Below, in pieces: positions 26,201 through 38,600 of a stretch of DNA of 64,000 bases. Made by a program: the position numbers and the translations under genes. How positions within the stretch are numbered: the stretch's first letter is position 1; every line of letters starts with the position of its first letter. The stretch spans positions 44,285,501 through 44,349,500 of the forward strand of contig NC_073639.1 in the NCBI RefSeq assembly GCF_029407905.1. The letters are read 5' to 3'. The DNA is from Bubalus kerabau (Eukaryota > Chordata > Mammalia > Artiodactyla > Bovidae). A model generated the notes under the pieces. It did no database searches. It was not told the origin of the DNA and worked only from the letters and a program-made list of their open reading frames with translations.

Positions 26201-29200
26201 GCTTCTTTTTGCCTGGAGACTCGACCAAGACAGAGCCAGCCCCAGCCAAGCCTGACTGGAGAGGCTCCAGGGGCTGGGCTCTGGGACACTAAGACCATCA
26301 CACCGCACACTCTCAGCCTCCAGTGGCTGATGGATGGGTGTGACTCAAAGGCCCTCCTGCAGCGTGGATGCTGACCACACCCCGTATGGATGGAGATCAT
26401 CCCAAGCACCACGGAACACAAAGTCAGATGATCCTCTTACCACACCATAAGCGGCGTATCCCAGGTTTTACATTTGTGTAAAAACTGCTACAAATGAAAA
26501 CAACACGGGTCCAACTAATGGCAATTACACCTCTGACCAAGTTTACCTAAGATGGGATCAGGAAACCCAAAGTCAATCAACTCACTGAAACCAATCATAC
26601 ACAGAAAGTTGTGTACTTTTCATCACGTGATATATATTAACCAAACAGGTGGACTCTGTCACAAATTCCATTTCACTTAACTTGGGAGCAGAGCTATATA
26701 CCGAGCGGGGTGAAGGGCTAGGTACCACATGGAAGGGACTAGAGGGAAACAGAAATGACTTAAGGCAGCAAGCCAAGCCCAGGCTCAGCACAATGAGTGC
26801 CAACCGGCTGCAGTAGGTGCCCCAAGCCTGCAGCGGGCACAGCCCACACACCCCTGAACCCTCCAATTCCACATCATTCACTCACCACCCTTCTTTCACT
26901 GCAAGGAATCTATCTCTGATCTGAACCACAAATCAAAGTCAAAAGCAGAATCAGGTATAAGAGCAGAAACCAAGAGATCTTAAAAGCAGTCTTGAGAAAG
27001 TTTAAGGTTTTGAGACAGGCTCCCACCCGGGACCCTTTGCTGTAGTGTGTGGGCCTGGACAAATGTATCAGCAGATACCAAGAAACTAGAAGGGGCTAAA
27101 AATAACTGCATGCATGTGCAGTTGGGGCAAGTTAAAGACACAAAAAAACCAAAGACTCTAACTGCAACTTCTGAAGATCCAGGAACAAAAGCAGAGTGTT
27201 GGGAGTAAAAGCAGGGTACTGTGCATGCCCTCTGCACACACCACCACCTAGGGGTGGGCCGACCACCTACGCCACCCCTCCAGCCTGATCCCTGGACGCA
27301 CTCCTACGCTCACCCCGTGTAAGGAACCAGCTCAGCTCACTCCCCTCTCCTCTCCCAAAGCAAGCTGCTGCTGCTAAGTTGCTTCAGTCGTGTTGGATGG
27401 ACTCTGTGCGACCCCACAGACGGCAGCCCACCAGGCTCCCCCATCCCTGGAATTCTCCAGGCAAGAACACTGGAGTAGGTTGCCATTTCCTTCTCCAATG
27501 CAAGAAAGTGAAAAGTGAAAGTGAAGTCGCTCAGTTATGTCTGACTCCTAGCGACCCCATGGACTGCAGCCTACCAGGCTCCTCCGTCCATGGGATTTTC
27601 CTGGCAAAAGTACTGGAGTGGGGTGCCATTGCCTTCTCCGCCGGGAGCAAGCTAGGGCACCTGTTACTTGTTCTCGCTACCCTTGCTGCAGTGGGGGCCC
27701 AATAAAGCCTTGTTTGAATTTTGTGTCTGGTCTCTTGTCAATTTCTACTGATTAAGGAGGCCAAACACTCTGGTCAGTAACAGCCTGACATCATAAGAAA
27801 AGGCACAGAAGATAAAATCTAGAGCAGTATGTCTCTAGGACAGAAGGAGTGAACGGGTCAGCAGGCAGCCCTGCCACGGTCATGGTCAGAGTGACACCCA
27901 CGGACACTGTCCCTCCCCTGATCTGACCCTCAGCACTCAGCAAGCAAGGACCACTGGCTCAAGGAGGCGTCTCTCTTTTTAGAGGGACACTTCTCAGTGC
28001 ACGTTCACTGCCAGGGCTCATCCTGGTGCACATCATGCCTGGACACTACCCCTGAAGGCCCAGAGCTCAGAGTGCTCACCCCACGGGCAATGCCAAACAA
28101 GAGGAGACATGCACGTACCTGACCGGGCGATGCCGCTGTCCCTGTCTTCGTTCTGTCCTCTGCTCGGCATATCAACCGGGGTGCTGTGTGCTGTGGGAGG
28201 CAAGGAAACCTGGTCAGCGGACTGTTCAAATCAACTGCGCTCATTTTTATGATGGCTAGTGAGGACCAGCGTAAGTGTACGTAGAGAGGAACGAGAAAGC
28301 AGAATTCAGTGCAGCAAAGACAGAGATGGGGGAGGAAGAGGAGAGGGGTGAGGAGGGGGGGGAGGTGAGAGTAGGGGGGAGGAGGGCAGTAGGAGAAAGG
28401 GTGAGGAAGGGGTGGGATGAGGAAGAGGGGGGAAGAGCAGAGAGGAGGTGGGGGGCGGGGGGAGCAGGAGAAAAGAGGGGGAGGTGGAGGGAAGGAGAGG
28501 GGCGGAAAAGAGAGGGGAGGAGGAGAGTGTGGGGGAGAAAATGGGGAGAGGAGCAGGGCGGGTAGGGGAGGCAGGATCAGGTGCCTGTCCTACGGCAGCA
28601 CAGACACTTTTCCCATACTCACCTCTAACTGAATCATAAACTATGTGGGCACTTGATACAATGAACTGCATCCTGCAGTGGATACTTTGAGGCATTTTCC
28701 TCATTAGTAGATTTTAAATAGTATTTAAGTATTTTCAATATATTAGAATGTATTTCAAAATATTAAGAAATTTCAAAATGCTTTATAATCAGTTTTAGTA
28801 ACAACTATAGGCCACCTAGAGAACTATGTGAAAACCATTTCATAAATTTGAAAAATGTTTCTGTTTTATAACCCATCCTCTTGGTAGATAGAAAACACGT
28901 ATTTATTTTCAACGATTTTTTCTCCACGTCTTTTCCATATATACCTAGATTCAGAATTATTGTAGACTTGCTTAGAAAACACTCTATTTTATACATAGCA
29001 TCAGTAGTAAAATAGATAACTAATGAGAACCTACTGTATACACAAGGAACTCTACTCAGTGCTCTGTGGTGACCTAAATGGGAAGGCAATCCAGAAAAGC
29101 GGTGATACCTGTGTACGTAAAGCTGCTTCACCCTGCTGTACAGTAGAAACTAGCACTACACTGTAAGACAACACAACTCCAAAAAACTAACAAAAAAAGA

Positions 29201-32200
29201 AACACTCTATAAAGGATTACAGACTTCTAGGAAAGCTTCAGATCAGTCTTAACTATTTCCTCATTGAGCTAGAAGGTAGCTGACACGTGGCTACAGTTAG
29301 CTTTATAGTGCACAAGGCTGCCCTGCCTGAGTGTTATATTTGCCAGCTATTTTGTGAAGCATGTTTATTTTTGCAATTTTAAGGAGAGTGTATAAACAAA
29401 CATGTTATCCTCATTTTGAAGTAGGTAGGAGAGTGTCTGTCAATTAACTAGGGGGCCTAGCATATTTTAGGCTACAAAGAAAAATGGAATGAAGCATATC
29501 ATTTGCCATAAACACAACCTTTAAAGTTAGCAGTGAAGACTTCCACACTTGTTAATCATGCCAGCCTACAGCAGATAGCAGACAGCCTCAGCTAGAAGAC
29601 CAGGCTCTGCTCAGAGTGTACCTACCCAGAGAGACGCAGACAATTACACCTGTAAAGAAGCTGGAAAATGCATTTGAGCTCTCTCTCTTGCCACAGAGAC
29701 AGAGAGAAAATGAGTGAGGTTGGTCTTCCATGCTGTTGTTAGAGTGACTTTTGAAGAGACTGTGCAGCTAAGGATGCAGGTGAAAAATGGACTAAAGATG
29801 CCACAGTAAAGAGAGACAGTTCACAGCAGCAGAAGAGGCCGAGGAAGATCAGAAGATATTATCCTCTTAGAAATACGAAGGGCTCATTTTGGATCAAAAT
29901 CAGCTTACACTGGGGTATTACAGAGACTTTTACAATAGGGGTTCACGGGTGGAAGTTTAAGAACATGGGGAACTTGGCAGCATTTGGAACTAATTATCTC
30001 AAGAGCCCCCTGGATTTCTAGAGAGGTGCCAAACAGGATTTGTTTCCAAGAACCTGCCCAGGATTTATTAGTGTGTGCGGGTCACACCGTGCGCAGCATT
30101 CCACACAAACCTGCAAAGAAAGAGGCGCTGCGGCTGAGCCGGAGAGGTCCTCCCTCGGCCGCCCCTGGGGGCAGCTTGCCGCCGCATCCCTGCAGCGCAC
30201 CTGCGGCGGAGACGACACGGGGCGGACAAGGCACACACAGAATAAACACAGATTAAAGATACTGCCAGAACAAAACAACACTGCAAACTCAAAGAAAGCA
30301 AAACGCACACCCGCAGCGGGGGGCGCCCAGAAAGCAAGACCCATCTACGCAGCGGAGTTTACCTAGGTTACTTCCGGCCCGACAGGGACCCAGGTTATTC
30401 TGATTTGTGTTCAGTTTCCCCAGGTTAGGATCTTGGTTGATGTATTCGAAGCTGTCTTGCAAGCTAAGTCCAGAAGGGGATGGAAGGGAGAGAAACATCA
30501 AGAGATGAATACAGCTGTTTGCTAACAGACTCTCAGGTACAAGACAATCCACCAGTTGGTCAGATTTTTCTTTATAAATTAATAAAGTCTCGCATCTACT
30601 GGAGGGAATTAATCTTCAGGGGAATTTGTTAGAAGACAAGAAAGGTTCTGGGAGGTAGTTCAACCTATAAAACTATATGACACATTCCAAACATTTACAA
30701 TCCAAATATACAATTTCACATTATATAAGGGGGAATAAGAAACTCTAAAATCTTGTTTTGGTGACTAAGACCAAGGCTAATGCTACTTATTTCAAGGGTA
30801 ATTTTACATAAACCTTCAAAATGAAATTCATTTTAACTCTTAGTTAACATCCATGAGAAATTTGGCAACCTTTTTCAGGAGGACCATATAACGGAAATTA
30901 TGATTTTTATAGGAGTCTGATTCCACAACTTCTAAAAAGTTAGAATTACTCATAAATAAACATGTGAGAGGGCTTCCCTGGTGGCTCAGATGGTAAAGAA
31001 TCTGTCTGCAATGAAGAAGACCCAGGTTCTATCCCTGGGTTGGGAAGATACCCTGGAGAAGGGAATGGCAACCCACTCCAGTATTCCTGCCTGGAGAATT
31101 CTATGGACAGATGAGCCTAATGGGCTACAATCTTTGAGATCACAAAGACTCAGATATGACTGAGTGACTAACACAACAACATACGTGTGAGAGAAGCAGA
31201 TTTTAATAATTTATTGTATTTACTAAGAAGTGAAATAAAAAAGATTTTGAGGATAATATAGCATAATGAGGCAAAAATCATTTTTACTTAAATCTGAGCT
31301 CAATATTTTACTAGAGGGAGTTAGTATAATAAATGCTCAGGTAGTAGCAAAGATCTGAAAAAGAATATCTCACCAAAAAAGAAACATTAATTTCTATGCT
31401 TGCTCCTACTGCTGCTAAGTCACTTCAGTCGTGTCCAACTCTGCAACCCCACAGACGGCAGCCCACCAGGTTCCCCTGTCCCTGGGATTCTCCAGGCAAG
31501 AACACTGGAGTGGATTGCCATTTCCTTCTCCAATGCATGAAAGTGAAAAGTGAAAGTGAAGTCACTCAGTCGTGTCCAACTCTTAGTGATCCCATGGACT
31601 GCAGCCTACCAGGCTCCTCTGTCCATGGGATTTTCCAGGCAAGAGTACTGGAGTGAGGTGCCATTGCCTTCTCTGATTCCTACGCTTAAGTCCTGACAAT
31701 CCAGTCTTAAAATGCTCAAAAATATAAATTCTTTACTGGGCTGAAAAGTAAGCAGACTTACTCAAAGGCACCCAAATTTGCAGAGGAACATACTTTTAAT
31801 TTCCAAAGACCGTAAAAAAATACAGCCTTTATCTGACCCTGAAGAATACCCCTTTAATTTATAACAAACATTTCTTTCAAATTTACCCAAGTATAACAAA
31901 TGTTTTGTTATTTCATTCAAAAAAAGAATTATATAAGATATTTCTGCTTGGAAAATTCAAAATACATGAACAAATGTGCCAAGGTAAGAGTTAAGTTAGA
32001 CACTGAAATATTCTTAGTCTACATAAAAGAGCAAAATTAAGAGTTGGCAGAGGAACTCAGGAGCAAAAATCAAAACACTGCCTGACCTGAGTCCCCACCA
32101 ACCGCAGAGGTGGCACAGATGGCTGAGACAGTGAGCACAGACAACCTCTCCTGCCATTCAGGGGCCTCTCAGCCTGGCAAACTCACCCTGTGCCTCATTT

Positions 32201-35200
32201 CTTTAACAGACAAGGCTTTAAGATTTTTTTTTTAAATGTAGGCCATTTTTAAAGTCTTTACTGAATTTGTTACAACACTGCTTTTGTACAACATTTTTGG
32301 TTTTTTGGCTATGAGGCATGCGGGGTCCCAGCTCCCTGACCAGGGATTGCATGCCCTGCATTGGAAGGCAAAATCTTAACTACTGGACCACCAGGGAAAA
32401 GTCCTGATAAGACCTGAAGATAAAATAATATTGGGGATAAAATAACATTGGCCACTCATTACTGCAACCCCTCCTTTTTTCCCCTTCACATTTCATTTTG
32501 CAGGAAATGAAAACTTGGTGTCTGTGAGTAGGAACAGAGGGTAACAGGTAGAGACCCCAAATGTATGTATAGACAGATCTGTCTTCATGGCCAACTGTTA
32601 AGGTCCAGGGCCTTTTCATACTGTGTACTGGACAACGGCCACCTTGAAAACCCTGTGTTAATGGGGACTCGTCCTGCTTCACATCTCAAAAAGAGTCACA
32701 AGGAGTGACTCGATCCAGAAACAGCCACTTGGAACAACAGTGGGGGGTGGGGGACACCCCAGAAACAGCCACTTGGAACACTGGGGTAGGGGGACACCCC
32801 ACACTTACTTGTTTGTACTCCCACAGAAACTGCCCATCCTGGCGGAGAAGACTTTACTAACCATCAGCTGCGGAGGAGAACTGGAGGAAAAGACAAAAGA
32901 ACAGAGCAGGGAGAGATGCTTTTTTGTTTGCTTGCTTTTATTTCTACTTTTTCTGAAGCTTTTATTCATTTCTATATTTTATTTGACAAAGAATGAGACA
33001 TGTATTTTTCAAATCACTCTATCAGTGGGGTGCCTAGATTTTTTTTTTCTAATTTTATCATTTTAAAATCCCAAGGATGTTAAAACCCTAGAAAAGAGAC
33101 ATGGAGACATTTCTGGGGGCCATTTTCCTTGGGAGCAAGTATTTCAGATGAACAAACTTCACTTAGCAGGAATCTTTCAAAGTAGAAGTTTGTTTTCTCT
33201 CAGGTTACATTTTTCATCTGTCACATGGCACAGGATGAACAGACAGAAGGTTAAACATGCAGAATGGGGAAAAGCTTTCTTTCATAAATCATATAGCTTG
33301 TGCCTCAAGCAAGCTAAATTCTGTTCTGACATGCAGACAACGGACATATTCTTTAATGGAGTCACATTTTGTTTTTTTTGCAGAAGTTTTTATTCTAGAC
33401 ACCATTCCCTGGAAACAGAAATAAACTTGCCATTCATTCAATGATTTTTTAAAAAATAAGAAAAAAATATGTACCTCAGTAAAAGAAAAAAGTCATGACT
33501 AAAATTTTAATCTGAAAATGGAAAATTTATGAGATTTTGAAAAACTTAAAATATTTGAATAATTCTGATAGAAAGTGTTGCTGCTACTAACCTGGCAGAT
33601 AGTCAGAAGACTTTGGTATGCATTTTTCACTTACAGTACTTAGTTAAAGCTTAGGATTTTGTTCTGCTAAGCTGATTCAAGGTAAGAGTTATGTAGGAAA
33701 AGTCTATTTTAACTGTTAAAGATGCATAAAAAATATCAAGTGCTAACAACATCAGATGACAGTCTATTGTTTAACTATGTAAGTTTTTTTTAAGCATGTT
33801 TGAATTAGGAGTCAGCATCCCCATGCTATGTTTCACACGTGGTGGCGGTGCCAGAACTCACCGTATGTAGTGAATCTTCAGGGTGGAGCCTTGGTAGCTC
33901 ATGGCGACCGAGCCGAACATCATCTCCCCGAGCATGTTGACATCAGAGGCGGGCCGTGTGTACTATCGGACATGAAAGGAACCACCACAGCGTCATGCAC
34001 AGTGTGACCGAGAATAACGCTCAGCTTGTTGGTAATTAGACCTGTTTCTCAAAGCAGCATCTGATAGCTTTACAACCTTAGTGACTGTAAAAATGGTGAC
34101 TGCCTACTTTTTTCCCCCAAATAATCACTAATGTTCATGATTTCTTCTTTACACATGATATCCTCACACAGGACCCAAGCATTTTACTGAAGCTCATTTT
34201 TAATCTTTTTTATGAGAAGCAAAGGTTTTCCTCATCTCCATTTACAAAAGCTAAGAAGAAAGATTAGGTGATGGAAGAGACAGGGTGATTGCTCTCTTGG
34301 TACTAAGAATACATTCTGGGAAGAAACAGTCCAGGATTATCCAACCAAAATTAACACTGCTGAACAAAACGCCCCTTGGGACAGGTGAGGTCCAAAGGAT
34401 GATAAGACAGTCTGATCCCCCTAAAGTTTTACAAAAATATTTTTTAAATATCTGAACCCTTACCTCTGACCTCTTTCACGTCCCTTTTGCCAGCACAGAG
34501 GGCTGCCTCTCCCCACTATTCACACCGCTCTAGTGATGGCCTCGTCTTCTGTGAAATCCAGTGGCCACTTCCCAGTTTGCTTTATTAAATGTCTCACAGT
34601 ATCTGATGTGCAAATTGCTCTTCTTCTTAAATCTCTGCTTTCCCGACTCATCCCCTGGACAGAACTGTTCCTTAGAGGGCCCTCCTATCACTGCCCACGT
34701 CCACAACCACTCCTGTGATTCTGGTTCTTCCCGACATGTGGGAACCCCCACACCTTCATCTCTGGACCCTGACTTGCCTGGGGCTCTGGAAGCCAGCAGC
34801 CAAATGCCTTCACTCACATGGCACAAAATCTGTATATTGTGAAATATGATGGTACGTGAGTGGGTGCATTTGAATAGAGGATGCTTAGCTCCGACTGTAA
34901 ATGCTGGTGACACACGATAGGGAAGATGGATTTGAGTGTCAACCAAACCAGAAGCACCCACGTGGCCTGACCAAAACCAAACCACCGCCTCCCGTGACTC
35001 AGGCCACCAGCCAGATCTTGGCTGCTTTGCTTTCTACTCAAGCAAAAACGTGGCATCACCCTTAATGCTCCCTTTTTTTAACTCAAAATCCACACACATA
35101 CACATATATATTCACACACAGAAGGACACATACATATACCTACTTACACATATTTGCAGAGAAGGAAAGAGAAACAGAAATCAATCCATCTAATTTAATA

Positions 35201-35644
35201 GGCTCCCTTCTTATTACATGCAGACAGAACTGACAGGCTTTCACGTTCTTCATTAATAACTTCGACCCACCACCATTTCTTAATCTGCTTTCTCTTGAAG
35301 CTCAAGGTCCACGTACGAATTGTGATTCTCAACTCACTGCTAATTCACTCTGCGCCGTTGTAACCACACTGCTCTGAGACCTGGGATTCTGTCAAATATG
35401 GGTGGACGCATGCAACCATCCTGGCCGTGAAGAGAACAACATTCTATACGCTTGTGGTTGCTGGTACCTTCCCTGGGTTTGCTGTTCTAGCAACATGGTA
35501 GAAAAACTCACATGACTAGAAAAATAAAAATAAAAACCGATATATCCTCCACAAGTAGTACCCTTCTGCAAGTCATATTTATGAAACAACTTCCCTTATG
35601 CCTGGTTGGCCAATATTCTGCAATAACCCTTATCCTCTGCTTAA

Positions 35645-35681
<37 letters not shown>

Positions 35682-38600
35682 ACATAAAAATACTACCAGT
35701 CCTCTATTCTTCACACTCAACTTAGGTCTTGCCTTTCCATCTGCTCCTATAAGAAGCTTTCTTCCTTCTACTGGCAAGAGCTATTTTCTCAGGATGTCTG
35801 CCCACATCCTGAGACTCCTCAGAACTCTTTTGACAAAACTGGAAAATACATGCATTAGCCAGTTCTGACAACCGAGCAAGCAAGAGGGATCGCCTCCTTT
35901 GTAATATTCCTTCTTCGTTTGGTCTGTGTTACACTGGATCCCCACCGCTCCACTTTTCTCTAGTTTTTATGGAGAGATAAAAGCCAAAGCACTGACCTAA
36001 AATACCTGAGACACATTTTTGGATCTGCAGTCTCCTATTGCAGGAGCGGGCGCCTCCAGCACCATGATCCCCATGGGGAAATGACAGTAAGTGACTTCAG
36101 CCCTAGGGCTATTGCGTTCACAGGGGCAGCTTTACCTGGTACTTGGGAAGCTGCTCCTTGGCATGTGGCAAAGATCCCCCTGAAGGGCCATGAGCAGCAG
36201 GGCCGCCTCCTGAGCAGCTTTTGGCTGGCGCTTTTGCAGGGAGGTCCTCCGTTCTCTGAGTGAAGAGGGAGAGGCAGGGTGAACACACCAGCACCAAGTG
36301 TACCAGGCTCCCCACACACGCTCGCTGGGGAGCCCTTCCTTAAACCACTCTGCAACCAAAGAGTAGCCCCTACTTGTCGCAACTAGAGAAAAGCCTGCAT
36401 AGCATCGAATCCAGCACAGCCAAAAATATAATAAATAAAATTATTTTTAAAAATCCATTCTTTGTTTTATTATTATCATATTTTTTTTTTGGAGGTATGG
36501 TGCAGCTTCAGGGATCTGAGTTCCCCAACCAAAGACTGAATCCGGGCCCTGGCCATGAAAGTGCTGAGTCTTAACCACTGGATCACCAGGGGGTTTCCCA
36601 AGAATATTCTCTTTAAATAATGCAGCTGTTATTGAAGTTTCAATTTATACTTGAAAATCATCGATGAGACCTGACCTCTGTTTTGATTATTAGAGGATTT
36701 TGGAGTACTTTGTAGAGTCATAGATTAGAATACTGATGAGGATACAGCCCTTGATTCAAATTTAAATATTCACCAGGCAAAAGGAATTAGGAAGGCAGAA
36801 GGATTCATTTGGAAAGTCCGGGCATGTGCTTTCATGACACACCCTTCTGCACTGCTTCAGAGAAAGTCACGCGGTCGGGCTTGTGAAAGATGAAGACAGA
36901 GCACTGAACAGAGGCCCCTATGATCACCCAACACGTGATGCAACATGGCCTCCAGAGGTCAGGGCTCGCGGGGCACAAGCTACACACATTTCCTACATGG
37001 AGTCCAGGGCTGCTTTCTGTGATAGTGACACAGAGGAATAAAGATACACCTGTCCTAATGTTTCCCATCCTCCTATGCCAAGACACACTCCCCGCCAGCA
37101 GACGCAGCCTGTCCCCTCTGTGATGCGCGGTTTCTATCCTCAGTCTTATTTGCTTTTTGTGTGCAGCTTTGCTTGGACAACCATGAATGCAACTGCAGCT
37201 TATCTAATCTGCAATGTGACAGTCACACTGGTGGTCGAATGCAAATGCCTGCAGTCATGTGCCTGCTGCCAACTGCTGACGCTTGGTGCCTGTTGTGGGG
37301 GGGGGGGGTGCAGGCTGAAGATGGGGAGGGGCGGAAGGGGAACAGGAAGCATGTGTCCCCAGTGGTCACGGGCAGGGATGGAGGCCCAGGATGTGGAGTC
37401 ATCCCTGAGCAAATGCACACCCTCAGTGGTCTCTGCGGGTCTGCCCGCTGCTTCATGCCGCTGAAGCCAGGAACACAGCCCTGCAGCGACACACGACCCA
37501 CACCTGTCCCACACCACCAGGCCCTCTGGCCAAGCCATCCGCGGGTGGTGACAGCACCCAGTCCAGTGAGCAGAGCCCAGACTGCACTTGTTCGGTAGGC
37601 TCAGTTTCCAAGCCTACCCGGGCCCTGCTGCCTCTGTAATTATTAATAAGCGAGCACTTTCCGGGACACTTCTATTGCACACCCCAGGGTCATCACTGCC
37701 CCTACAGTCATGATTCTGGTTCCTTTTTCCAACCAGTGAGAATTTTTTCCCTCTACCTGTTACCACCATCAAGAGCCCAGGTGACAGAATGTGGATGTGC
37801 AAATATACCATCTGTGCAATGCCTTCAGGGAAATAGGAAATGATGTGGGAAATCAGGGGGAAACCGCCTGCTGTTCACCAAACAAAGGGCCAAGTACCAG
37901 CTCACCTGAACTTAGATACGAATCTACCATGAAAGCCTCAGGGAATCATCTGAGAGACTTCTCATCCCCCAGTCCCCCGCTTACCTAACAAGCCTGACAA
38001 CTACTGTAATGATTAGCTACCTGGCCGACTTCCACGTGAGAGCACCATGGGATCTGCCCAGCTAAACTGCCTTTAACCAAACACTTCCTTCCTGTAGAAA
38101 TGACCTTATCAGAAGCAGGAAGAGATCTCAGCCCTGAAGAGACGTGGACTGTGACATAAACTATTCAGTTACTTAGCTGCACATTCTCTAAAGAGCCAGG
38201 ATTCAGTCAATACAGGTGGCAGGTTACTGAACATGAACAGAAGGAACAGAAAAGGGTTTAATTTGTAGACACCTGAGTAACTGCTGAAAGGCAACCAGTC
38301 AGAAGCACTCTGGACAGCCATCCTGAAGCCTCACAGGGAGGACCAGACTCTGCTCCCACCAGACATGTTGCTCTACCTTTCCCATTCTGGTTCCAAGGGA
38401 TCAAGGGCCACTCTGTCCTCATTTTTACCACCCCCAGATGCCCCATGCCTCATCCCCCCCACCATCACCACCTCCACCATTACCACCAACCTCACCATCA
38501 TCATTACCAGCACCATGTCCCCCACAACCACCATCTACATCCTCATCACCATCACCACTACCACCACCATCAGCATGACCAACCCCACCATCATATTACC

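Larger units (their letters stand above)
13519..28118 (-). other. FNIP2 intron 7 (14.6 kb)
   Basis: The largest complete intron in the window. It holds four Bov-tA SINEs, CHR SINEs, MIR/L2 relics, a 1.35-kb BovB, an L1M 3' end, the 1.9-kb triplet array (20331-22219), an ERV LTR split by a Bov-A2, and an unexplained GC-rich block (23900-24240). The stretches 13520-14540, 16500-17280, 19520-20110, 23260-23900, 24740-25870 and 26130-27240 show nothing beyond unique intronic sequence. Confidence 0.85.
28191..30362 (-). other. FNIP2 intron 6
   Basis: 2.2 kb. It contains the GA-rich tract (28316-28577), an L1 3' UTR relic (29010-29205) and a CpG-dense patch beside exon 6 (30075-30355). The stretch 28600-29000 is A/T-rich, and 29210-30060 is unique sequence with no recognised feature. 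Confidence 0.85.
30464..32808 (-). other. FNIP2 intron 5
   Basis: 2.3 kb, containing a Bov-tA, a Bov-A2, a CHR SINE and a 44-bp tandem duplication beside exon 5. The stretches 30560-30960 and 31680-32220 are A/T-rich unique sequence with nothing recognised. Confidence 0.85.

Noticed and set aside
30040..30366. The CpG-dense patch as an alternative first exon of FNIP2
   Set aside because: It lies after exon 6 in the transcript and shows no in-frame start joined to exon 7. No promoter motif is clear.
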